Assembly (NCBI RefSeq): GCF_011764485.1
Contig: NZ_AP022848.1
Coordinates: 4,182,001 to 4,246,000, forward strand
Direction of reading: 5' to 3'
DNA length: 64,000 bases
Source of the DNA: Bosea sp. ANAM02
GTDB lineage: Bacteria; Pseudomonadota; Alphaproteobacteria; Rhizobiales; Beijerinckiaceae
The notes below the pieces were generated by a model, which had not been told where the DNA came from, searched no databases, and was given only the letters and a program-made list of their open reading frames with translations. This document shows positions 36,375 through 43,727 of this stretch, piece after piece. Position 1 is the first letter of the stretch; each line of letters starts with the position of its first letter. A program made the position numbers and the translations under genes.

Positions 36375-36529
36375 ACGCTCCCGAGACCTTCGCGAGCTGG
36401 ACGCCGAAATCGCCCCGGCCCAGCAACCCTGACCAGCTCAGCCGGGGCGATCCCGGCACGTCCGACCAGGCTTGCAGGGGGGCTAGCCTTCAATGCGATA
36501 AGGGGGCTGCCCTTCAACGCGATTTGACA

Positions 36530-36537
36530 CCGAGGAT
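36530..36537. repeat. Right target-site duplication of the IS21 element
   Basis: CCGAGGAT follows the IS end ...TTTGACA and matches 34,019-34,026. Confidence 0.85.
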
Positions 36538-36810
36538 GGCTCCGACGGCCCTGCAGAAGCCCTGGAGGTCAGCGGCCCTCCTCCTACGTCGACGGGAACC
36601 GCCCGCCTCCTCGTGACCCAGAACGCGGTCCACGATGCTGGCCACGAGTGCTTCGGCCTGCTTGCTCTCCGGGACGTAGGCCAAGGTTGCCATCGGGGCA
36701 GAGAGGAGATCGAAGGCATCGGGCACCGCAGGCGTCGTCGTACGCTCGGCGGGTCCAGCGGCGTCGACGTCGATCTGACCTGTGGGGTTCTGGCGGCCCA
36801 CGGTCCTCAC
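36538..36810 (-). pseudogene. Single-subunit polymerase-like protein, 5' part
   Basis: These 91 codons start at a GTG that overlaps the TGA of the upstream Zn-binding protein gene (GTGA), so the genes were translationally coupled. The segment ends ...LQGFCRAVGA and continues across the IS as ILGDLLVHPP. It contains an Arg-rich stretch (GGSRRRRRRAAD). As it stands, reading runs four codons into the IS and stops, so only a short useless fragment could be made. Confidence 0.75.
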
Positions 36811-37532
36811 TTCAGGTCTGCCAGTGCATCCTGGAGTTCTTGGCGTCGCCGGTCTTCGGCCTCGCGGTCACGCACCTCAAGGCGTGCGATCTGGAGCGCG
36901 GGCCCTCCGAGAACCTTGATGATCCAGTCGGCCATAGTCTTGACCACACGGGGCGGCAGGTCGCGGTAGACCCTCTTCGACCGGCCACTGCTGTCGTCGA
37001 AGTAGACGCCGATGTTCATGTCGGCCAACGCCCGTACCCGACGAACCAGCTGGCTGCGAAACCCTTCGTTTGAGCGAAAGCGCCTCGGCTCCTGGTCCCA
37101 CATCATGACCATCGCCAGCACCGTCTCGATGGCCTCCTTGGGCTCCACCGACGTCGTCAGCTTGACGATCTCCTGGGCAGCGCGGCGTTCATGGGCTGCC
37201 CCCGGACGGCCCTGCTGGTGAAACGCTAGGACGCTCTGGGCTTGCCGCCCAAGGTCCTGCCAGAGCCCCTCCAGGAGGCTCCAGACTGGGTTGCCGATGT
37301 TCTTGCTAGCCCGTGCCCGTACACGCTCCACGTATGGCGCTAATTCCGGCTTGGTGATCGCGGCCTGGTCGACCGACCCGTGCCGACGAAGTCGGGCCCG
37401 GTGGACGTTGCAATAGTGGCTGAAGCGCGTGGCGGTTGGAGAGGTACAGCCAGGAGCGCGGCATAGGCGATGCGAGAACGTCAAAAACTTGTACCCGTAG
37501 GGATGAAGACAGAGACGAAAAAGTATTTCCAC
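36807..37532 (-). CDS. Protein with N-terminal Cys/His zinc-binding motif
   Basis: A 241-residue protein. Near the N-terminus, LCRAPGCTSPTATRFSHYCNVHRARLRRHGSVD has the C-x4-C-x11-C-x2-H pattern with a following Arg/His/Gly run. That zinc knuckle is common in front of phage HNH endonucleases, but no HNH residues follow. The remainder is helical, with VEPKEAIETVLAMVMMWDQEP and a charged C-terminal coil (RLEVRDREAEDRRRQELQDAL). The start is uncertain: a TTG near 37,484 would begin just before the zinc motif. Its TGA overlaps the GTG of the polymerase-like gene, so it is probably a partner of it. Confidence 0.65.
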   Translation of the reverse strand: MEILFRLCLHPYGYKFLTFSHRLCRAPGCTSPTATRFSHYCNVHRARLRRHGSVDQAAITKPELAPYVERVRARASKNIGNPVWSLLEGLWQDLGRQAQSVLAFHQQGRPGAAHERRAAQEIVKLTTSVEPKEAIETVLAMVMMWDQEPRRFRSNEGFRSQLVRRVRALADMNIGVYFDDSSGRSKRVYRDLPPRVVKTMADWIIKVLGGPALQIARLEVRDREAEDRRRQELQDALADLK

Positions 37533-37643
37533 GCCGGCCGCTTAGAACGACCCACCGGCTCCCGCCGTCCTACCTCCCCCTCCTACGCCGGGCAACGCGC
37601 CCTTGGTCGGTCAGGAGGTCGCAGAGGGGCGGTTGTGACAGCA

Positions 37644-38327
37644 CTACGCTCGGCGCTGCTTCCGCTCCTGGCGGCCGACATCGATGGCCTGCGACAACGT
37701 CAACCAGGAATTGGTGACGGTAAAGGGGTGCAGTAGTACCTCGGCATTGCTCACGTCGACCGTCTGACCGCGGACCACGAGGTTACCGGAGCCTCTCGCA
37801 AACTCGTCCTTCACGGGGAACAGCCCATCGCTGGGCAGGCGCAGGATCGCACCTCTGGCTGGATCACCGTTCGCTCGCATCAACATCCAGTTGTTGGCCT
37901 GGCGCCAGGTCTCAGTGAAGAACACGCCACTCGCGGTATGTTCGGACGACATCTCGAAGCGCCAGTTCTTCGCATGCCTGCCGGGGGCAAGTCCTTCCCT
38001 AGCAATCCCGACCAGCCTGCTCTTCAACGTCCCATGGAAGAGGTGGGTCCGGCGCGGCACGGTGCCCCTGCGGAGACCTTGAAGCGCCTTCGTCACCGCC
38101 TCTCGGGGAGATAGGGCGTCACAGACAATTGCGCTCTCCGAACGCCCCAGCACCACATCAAGCATCTGAAGAAACTCGTCACCCAGCCTTCCATAGGCGC
38201 AACGTTGCCGGGCCTCCTCCAAGAGGGCCGCATTCCCGTCGATGTCATGCGAAGGATCATCAGCAGCCAAAACGCATTCGGTGATCAGCTCGTCGTCTGC
38301 CAGAGCGGCGAGAATGTTCGACGTCAC
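37644..38327 (-). CDS. Candidate ADP-ribosyltransferase-fold protein
   Basis: A 227-residue protein. Residues 95-200 look like the compact ART fold: THLFHGTLKSRLVGIAREGLAPG (His98-Gly-Thr, then the xxGIxxEGLxPG turn), SGVFFTETWRQANNW, and DVSNAEVLLHP with Glu196 as a possible catalytic Glu. Proteins with this H...F/Y...E layout include PARP-like toxins and RNA 2'-phosphotransferases. The N-terminal 90 residues are helical and unrecognised. GTG at 38,327 has GGAGGA upstream. No antitoxin-like gene overlaps it. The assignment is by pattern only. Confidence 0.5.
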   Translation of the reverse strand: MTSNILAALADDELITECVLAADDPSHDIDGNAALLEEARQRCAYGRLGDEFLQMLDVVLGRSESAIVCDALSPREAVTKALQGLRRGTVPRRTHLFHGTLKSRLVGIAREGLAPGRHAKNWRFEMSSEHTASGVFFTETWRQANNWMLMRANGDPARGAILRLPSDGLFPVKDEFARGSGNLVVRGQTVDVSNAEVLLHPFTVTNSWLTLSQAIDVGRQERKQRRA

Positions 38328-38383
38328 GGTTCCTCCCAAGGGCCTTTGCGCCTCGTCCGAATGCCGGGGCCTTGTAAAACCCG

Positions 38384-38397
38384 CTAACGCTCGTTAG
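38384..38397. promoter_or_regulatory. Palindromic operator candidate before the serine recombinase
   Basis: CTAACG-CT-CGTTAG is a perfect palindrome 26 bp before the recombinase start and about 57 bp before the divergent ART-like gene. A shared operator for both genes is plausible. Confidence 0.5.
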
Positions 38398-38422
38398 AGG
38401 AATTTGCAAGGAGAACGTTGAC

Positions 38423-39097
38423 ATGTTCCGCCGCTTCATCGCCTACCGCCGCGTTAGCACCGAACAACAGGGCCGCAGTGGCCTAGGCCTGGAGGCGCAG
38501 GAAGCGGCCGTCCAAGGCTTCCTGGCCGCGCAGGGGAGCCAGGCGAAGCTCCTCGCGACCTACACCGAGATCGAAAGTGGCAAGCGCGATGATCGGCCCG
38601 AACTGACCAAGGCCCTGGAGCATGTCCGCTTGACCGGTGCGACACTGATCATCGCCAAGCTCGACCGTCTGTCCCGCGACGCCCACTTTCTCCTGGGACT
38701 GCAGAAGGCCGAGGTAGATTTCGTCGCCTGCGACATGCCCAGCGCCGACCGCTTCACGGTGGGGATCATGGCGATGCTGGCGCAGAAGGAGCGCGAGCTG
38801 ATCTCGGAGCGCACCAAGGCGGCCCTGGCGGCGGCGAAGGCGCGAGGCCGGCGGCTTGGGAACCCGAACGGAGCCGCCCATCTCCGCCCCTATGGCAACG
38901 CCAGGGCCATCGAAGCCGTTCGCCTTGACGCACAGGAGCGGGCCGAACGGCTTCGGCGGATCATCAACGAACTGCGCTCGTCTGGCGTGACCTCGGCCAA
39001 CGGCCTCGCCAAGGCCCTGAACGAGCGACACGTAGCGACCGCCCGTGGTGGCACCTGGACTGCCCGGAGTGTCCTCAACGTCATGGAACGCCTCTGA
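38423..39097 (+). CDS. Serine recombinase (resolvase family)
   Basis: A 224-residue small serine recombinase: FRRFIAYRRVSTEQQGRSGLGLEAQ contains catalytic Ser12 and the conserved Arg. LIIAKLDRLSRDAHFLLGLQ supplies the active-site Arg pair, and GIMAMLAQKERELISERTKAALAAAKARG is the E-helix. The C-terminal HTH is in SGVTSANGLAKALNERHVATARGGTWTARSVLNVM. AAGGAG precedes the ATG. It may resolve multimers or act as an inversion system, but no inverted crossover sites were seen. Confidence 0.92.
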   Translation: MFRRFIAYRRVSTEQQGRSGLGLEAQEAAVQGFLAAQGSQAKLLATYTEIESGKRDDRPELTKALEHVRLTGATLIIAKLDRLSRDAHFLLGLQKAEVDFVACDMPSADRFTVGIMAMLAQKERELISERTKAALAAAKARGRRLGNPNGAAHLRPYGNARAIEAVRLDAQERAERLRRIINELRSSGVTSANGLAKALNERHVATARGGTWTARSVLNVMERL

Positions 39098-39158
39098 GGT
39101 CGAGGGCCAGGCCATCCCGCCCTTCGATCTGATCATCCACGGCCTCCCAGCGGCTTCG

Positions 39159-39173
39159 GTGCAGTGACTGCAC
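39159..39173. repeat. Perfect palindrome between recombinase and hsdR
   Basis: GTGCAGT-G-ACTGCAC lies between the convergent serine recombinase and hsdR, followed by TTTT; a second hairpin CCCCCC-ATAC-GGGGGG is at 39,196-39,211. They may end the two transcripts. Confidence 0.45.
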
Positions 39174-39288
39174 TTTTGGGCAGGGTCCGCGCCGGCACCC
39201 CCCATACGGGGGGAATTCCAGAAGCGCTCGATAGATTATGGCCGCTCGAATTTTTCCCGGAAAAGTACCGGCCCCCTCAGCGGAGGTC

Positions 39289-42200
39289 TCATCGCGCCGC
39301 AGCAGTACCCGCGCCTGCCTGATACCGGCTGAACACGAACTGCCAGACGGCATCGACCTTCTCGTTCCAGACCTCCTCCGGATAGGGCTCTTCAGGGAGG
39401 TCGTTCAACGCGAAGCGGATCGTCGACTGAACCGCGGCCCGGGGTTGAGGCCGCAACTGCCACTGGTTCACGCCCAGCAACTCCTGGAGCTTCTCCAGCA
39501 ACTCCCGGGCCACCCTCTTCACCTCGACCTCCTGGGCCCTGGTGAGCTTCGGCTCGGGCTTGCTGAGGAGGTCGAATATGGCGAGTTCATCCTCGCTCAG
39601 CCCTTCGCGAGCCGCACGGCGGTCCTCATCGTCCATCTCAGCGATCAAGTTCTTCAGTGCGGCGAAGAAGGTCTCTGCGTCGAGCGTGCCGAGGTTGTAC
39701 TCGTCGACCAATCTCTCGAACTTCTCGACGAGGTGAACCCGAGTTGGGTTCTTCGCGGCCATGTCATGGGCCTTCCTCTCGGCCGCCGTCTTGAGTTGTT
39801 CGGCCGCCGTCTTGGGCTGGCTGGCGAACAGTGTCGCGAGCTTCTCGAAGTCGATGCTGGATAGGTCGACCCGCCCTCCGGCCTCATCGCCATCGATGAT
39901 GGGCGCAGTGATCGCGACGCCCTGAACTCGCTCGTCCAACAGAGCTTCGATCTTTGCCGAGATCGCGGCGATGTCTACTGGACCCAGCTTGCCCCGAACG
40001 GCCTCTGCAAGGACGTGAACGGCCGCCACCGGCTTGAGGTAGGAGGCCGCCCTCTCGTCCGGCAGGAGGGCCTTGTAGGCCCGCGTGGTGGCTCCAGCGA
40101 GGCGGAAGAACTCCCGTCGTCGTTCGTCGGGTGCGATGAGGGCCTCGACCCCCTGGCCGATCAATGCCAGCCGCGCCAGCTTGTCCACTGCAAGGATGGC
40201 GTCGATATCGACCCCCACGCCCGTGCAGAAGGTTCGCGCTCGCGCCAGCGCCTCATCCAGCACAGCAACCAACTCGTCCTTGTTCCGGATCGGAGCGCCG
40301 CCGCCCTGCTGCCCCGCGTAGATCGCGAGAGCCTTCTGTAGGTTCAAGAAGACGCCGACATAGTCGACGATGACGCCTGCGCTCTTGCCCGGCGCCCGCC
40401 TGTTCGCCCGGGCTATGGTCTGCATCAGCGTGTGGTTCTTCATCGGCTTGTCGAGGTAGACCGTGCTGCAGGTCGGCACATCGAAGCCGGTGATCCACAT
40501 CGCGCAGACGAAGACGAGCCGGAGGGGATCGTCCGGGTCCTTGAACTTGCTCTCCAGGTCCTCCTTCTGCATCCGCTCGCGATGGGGAAGGATGTCGAGG
40601 CCCTTCGCCTTAAGGTCCGCAATCTCGTTCTGCGACTGGCTGACCACCACCGCCATGTCGACCCACCGCATCCACTCCAGGCGCTCCGCAAGGGCACCAC
40701 GGGCTTCTTCAGGGACCCCCGCCACTCGCGCTTCTTCGGCCGCCAGCAGTGCCGACCATTGCGCCTTCACCTTGTCGTGCATGCGGACCGCGGTGGCCTT
40801 GTCGATGGCGACGAACATCGCCTTGCCGAGGTAGCCACGCGCCGCGAAGTGGCGAACGAGATCGGCAGCCACCTGGTCCAGTCGGTCCTCGCGGGTGATC
40901 AGATGGTACTGCCGGGCGAACTCCCGCTGCAGGCGCTTCTCCTGGTCTTCGTCGAGGGCGGCTTCGTCGAGGAGGTCATCAAGGTCGTCGCGAAGCTCCT
41001 CCGCGTCGAGCTGCAGTTCCGGCTTCCGTGCCTCGTAGTAGAGGGGCACGGTGGCGCCGTCCGCGATGGACTGCGCGAAATTGTAGACTGAAACGTAGTC
41101 GCCGAAGACCTCGCGCGTGCGCTCCTCCTGGCCCGCGATCAGCGGCGTCCCAGTGAAACCGATGAAGGCCGCATTCGGGAGCGCCCGGCGCATATTGGCG
41201 GCGAGCTGGTCGTACTGGCTTCTGTGGGCCTCGTCCGTAATGACGATGATGTCGCTGCGCTCCGACAGCACCGGCATCAGCTCGCCACGCTCGACCGAGA
41301 ACTTGTGGATCAACGTGAAAACGTATCGCTCCTGGCCGGCAAGCAGCTCTCGGAGATGAGCCCGGCTCTGGGCTTGGCAGTCGTCTACATTCTTGGTGAG
41401 AGCCCCGACGGACGCGAAGGTACCGGCGATCTGCTCGTCCAGCTCCTGCCGGTCGGTGATCACGACAAAGGTCCAGTTGCCACCTACGCGGCGTAAGGCC
41501 TTCTCGGCGAACATCACCATGGACAGGCTCTTGCCGCTGCCCTGGGTGTGCCAGAAGACGCCGAGACGGCCACGGTTCTGGCCGATTTGCTCGATTGCCT
41601 CGATGGCGCGGTTAACGCCGAGCACCTGATGATACTTCGCGACCACCTTCCGCAACCCGCCGCGGGCATCGTCGAAAAGCAGGAAGTTCTCGACAAGGTC
41701 GAGGAAGCGAGGCGGTTCGCAGGTCGCCCGCAGGAGGGTTTCCATCGCCACGCTCGCGGGACCCTCCTCATCCAGCTTCTTCCATGGCGCGAAGCTTTCG
41801 AATTCCGCGTGGCCCGCCCCCATGAGGGCCTCAAGGCCATTGGAGAGGATCGTGAAACCGTTGAACTCGAAGAGCCGCGGGATCGTGTCGCGGTAGTCCC
41901 GCAGGTTGGCCTCGTAGGCTTCCTGAACGGGCTGCATCGGGGCCTTCCACTCCACGAGCAGGAGCGGGATGCCGTTGACGAAACCGACTGTATCCGGCCG
42001 ACGCTTGTAGAGGTCGCTCTCGATCCAGAACTGGGACGCGAGGAAGAAATCGTTGCTGGTCGGGTTAGTCCAGTCGACCAGGACTACGCGCTCGGGTTTC
42101 AGCGAGCCGTCTGGCTGCCGCACTTCAATAGGCACACCGTCGCGCAGGAACCCGTACACCTCACGGTTAGCCGCCACTGGGAGCATCGCCGAGCGGTCGG

Positions 42201-42465
42201 CCGTGAGCGCTCTCTCGGCCTCGCTGAGAGCCGCCTTGGGCAATGCTGGGTTCAGGCGTCGTAGTGAGGCGCGGAGGCGGGCAGGCAGGATCACCTCGCG
42301 GAACGAGAGGCGCCCTGTGGCGTTCTTCGCCCCTACCTCTTCCTGCATAAGGTCGCCGTGCTGCCACCCGAGCGATTGCAGCAGTTCGACGGCCGGCACC
42401 TCCACCACCGCCTTCTCGCTGGCGATGGAGCCGGATAGCGAGGGCGAGGCGCCGGCGGGCCGCAT
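39289..42465 (-). CDS. hsdR: Type I restriction enzyme subunit R
   Basis: A 1058-residue translocating endonuclease. The PD-(D/E)xK nuclease is at residues 157-174 (RRPDTVGFVNGIPLLLVEWKAP). The motor has Walker A TQGSGKS at 307-313, DEAH at 411-414 (ITDEAHRSQY), FIGFTGTPLIAG, and motif VI TIARANRRAPGKSAGVIVDYVG. The length is normal. It unwinds and pulls DNA toward the complex until it cuts at distant sites. The ATG overlaps the hsdS stop (TAATG). Confidence 0.96.
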   Translation of the reverse strand: MRPAGASPSLSGSIASEKAVVEVPAVELLQSLGWQHGDLMQEEVGAKNATGRLSFREVILPARLRASLRRLNPALPKAALSEAERALTADRSAMLPVAANREVYGFLRDGVPIEVRQPDGSLKPERVVLVDWTNPTSNDFFLASQFWIESDLYKRRPDTVGFVNGIPLLLVEWKAPMQPVQEAYEANLRDYRDTIPRLFEFNGFTILSNGLEALMGAGHAEFESFAPWKKLDEEGPASVAMETLLRATCEPPRFLDLVENFLLFDDARGGLRKVVAKYHQVLGVNRAIEAIEQIGQNRGRLGVFWHTQGSGKSLSMVMFAEKALRRVGGNWTFVVITDRQELDEQIAGTFASVGALTKNVDDCQAQSRAHLRELLAGQERYVFTLIHKFSVERGELMPVLSERSDIIVITDEAHRSQYDQLAANMRRALPNAAFIGFTGTPLIAGQEERTREVFGDYVSVYNFAQSIADGATVPLYYEARKPELQLDAEELRDDLDDLLDEAALDEDQEKRLQREFARQYHLITREDRLDQVAADLVRHFAARGYLGKAMFVAIDKATAVRMHDKVKAQWSALLAAEEARVAGVPEEARGALAERLEWMRWVDMAVVVSQSQNEIADLKAKGLDILPHRERMQKEDLESKFKDPDDPLRLVFVCAMWITGFDVPTCSTVYLDKPMKNHTLMQTIARANRRAPGKSAGVIVDYVGVFLNLQKALAIYAGQQGGGAPIRNKDELVAVLDEALARARTFCTGVGVDIDAILAVDKLARLALIGQGVEALIAPDERRREFFRLAGATTRAYKALLPDERAASYLKPVAAVHVLAEAVRGKLGPVDIAAISAKIEALLDERVQGVAITAPIIDGDEAGGRVDLSSIDFEKLATLFASQPKTAAEQLKTAAERKAHDMAAKNPTRVHLVEKFERLVDEYNLGTLDAETFFAALKNLIAEMDDEDRRAAREGLSEDELAIFDLLSKPEPKLTRAQEVEVKRVARELLEKLQELLGVNQWQLRPQPRAAVQSTIRFALNDLPEEPYPEEVWNEKVDAVWQFVFSRYQAGAGTAAAR

Positions 42466-43724
42466 TAGGCGGCGGCCTCAAGTTCGCGTTCAACCTCGTC
42501 GAGGGACAACTCTCCCCCGATCAAGCGGGGGTGCAGCAATGTACGTGAGGCGATCAGCGCTTCATTTTGCTGGGCGAGCCGGAAGGACAGCTCCCGCATA
42601 GGTCTGACTAAGCGACCAAAGCTGGCCTGAACCTCCGAAGGCGGTTCGACCAACTCCACGTCCGCAATACGGGCCCGACTGAGTTCGGTTTGCCCCGTGG
42701 CACCTGCGCCTAATCTCTCGAACATCGGCTCCAGGCGTAGGAGCGCCAGACCGAAGAAATCTCGATCCACGTGGGCTGCCGGCCTGACGATGGTGACGTG
42801 TGTATCCACCGTAAGACCTTCGAGGACAGCTTCGACCTGCGCGACGCGTCCAAGAGTGCCGACGCCGGTTGAGTTCACGAGAACATCACCAAGCTGCACC
42901 AGCTTATCGACCGGAACAGCCTTGCTCTGCGTTCGAGCAGAAGTAAGGGACAGGCGCTGATCCCGAATGCACTTCTGGTTAATCACGAGGGTGGTGGCGG
43001 CCTCATCGTACCGTGGAGCTAGACCCCGCGAGATATACGAAGTTAGCCCTGCAACCTGACGGAGGGACCAACCTTTCGGCACCGCTCCCTCGGCCGTGTC
43101 GACCATCGGGAAGCCGTCGTGCCCCGGGAAGCGGAACCGAACGAACCACTCGTTGAAGAGCCTCCGGGCCATCTCCTCCAGCAGCGCGATCCGCCGACGA
43201 TTAACCTCGATCAGGTCATCATAGGCGCCGAGGATGGAGCCGATGCGCTCCTGGACCGCAAGCGGCGGTGTGGGAATAAGTAGTCGCTGCGCGTCAGGTA
43301 CTCGCATGTGGGCGACGGTCGATCCTGCCCCCAGAGCCTGGATTTGCCCCTGTAGCTCCGGTCCGAGCAGTGCGTAGAGAAGAAAGCGATTGTCGACGTA
43401 CTTCGGATTGGCGCGATACGACATCAGGCGCTGACCCAAGAAAATGCCTTCGTCCTCGCGCAGCAACCCAACTTCTCCCAGCGGCGCTTCTCGCGTCAGG
43501 ATGATGTCCCCACGTCGCGGTACTTGCCGCCTGGTCCATTGCTGATAGGTCGCCTCTTCGACGTACCTCACCTCGGACAAGTTGACGAAGCCACCTTTCA
43601 CGTTGGTCGTGCGGATCATGCGGAAAGGCGTCGGTCCCTCGACAGTGGGAGCCGTCTTGTTCACGCAGTCCACTATGTCCAGACAGAGCTCGGAAATTGC
43701 GCGGCGAGGCCAGTGCGAGCCCAT
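42465..43724 (-). CDS. hsdS: Type I restriction enzyme specificity subunit S
   Basis: A 419-residue protein with two target-recognition domains. Each is followed by a conserved helical spacer: IPTPPLAVQERIGSILGAYDDLIEVNRRRIALLEEMARRLFNEWFVRFRFPG ends the first, and ELVEPPSEVQASFGRLVRPMRELSFRLAQQNEALIASRTLLHPRLIGGELSL ends the second. These helices dock HsdM. The recognition sequence cannot be predicted here. It lies 3 bp after hsdM. Confidence 0.94.
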   Translation of the reverse strand: MGSHWPRRAISELCLDIVDCVNKTAPTVEGPTPFRMIRTTNVKGGFVNLSEVRYVEEATYQQWTRRQVPRRGDIILTREAPLGEVGLLREDEGIFLGQRLMSYRANPKYVDNRFLLYALLGPELQGQIQALGAGSTVAHMRVPDAQRLLIPTPPLAVQERIGSILGAYDDLIEVNRRRIALLEEMARRLFNEWFVRFRFPGHDGFPMVDTAEGAVPKGWSLRQVAGLTSYISRGLAPRYDEAATTLVINQKCIRDQRLSLTSARTQSKAVPVDKLVQLGDVLVNSTGVGTLGRVAQVEAVLEGLTVDTHVTIVRPAAHVDRDFFGLALLRLEPMFERLGAGATGQTELSRARIADVELVEPPSEVQASFGRLVRPMRELSFRLAQQNEALIASRTLLHPRLIGGELSLDEVERELEAAA

Positions 43725-43727
43725 CGG

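Larger units (their letters stand above)
34027..36529 (+). mobile_element. IS21-family insertion sequence (2503 bp)
   Basis: The element carries istA and istB. The left end begins TGTGAGATCGCC and the right end, read inward, begins TGTCAAATCGCG. Each end contains repeated modules of the form ATCGCnTTGAAGGnnAGCCCC (left 34,027 and about 34,068; right about 36,481 and 36,505), as in IS21 multiple terminal repeats. It is flanked by an 8-bp duplication CCGAGGAT, so it arrived by transposition, probably recently, since the target gene is otherwise intact. Confidence 0.92.

Noticed and set aside
36514..36537. The tail VKSR of the frame that ends at 36,514
   Set aside because: These last codons come from IS21 terminal sequence; the native gene continues on the other side of the IS.
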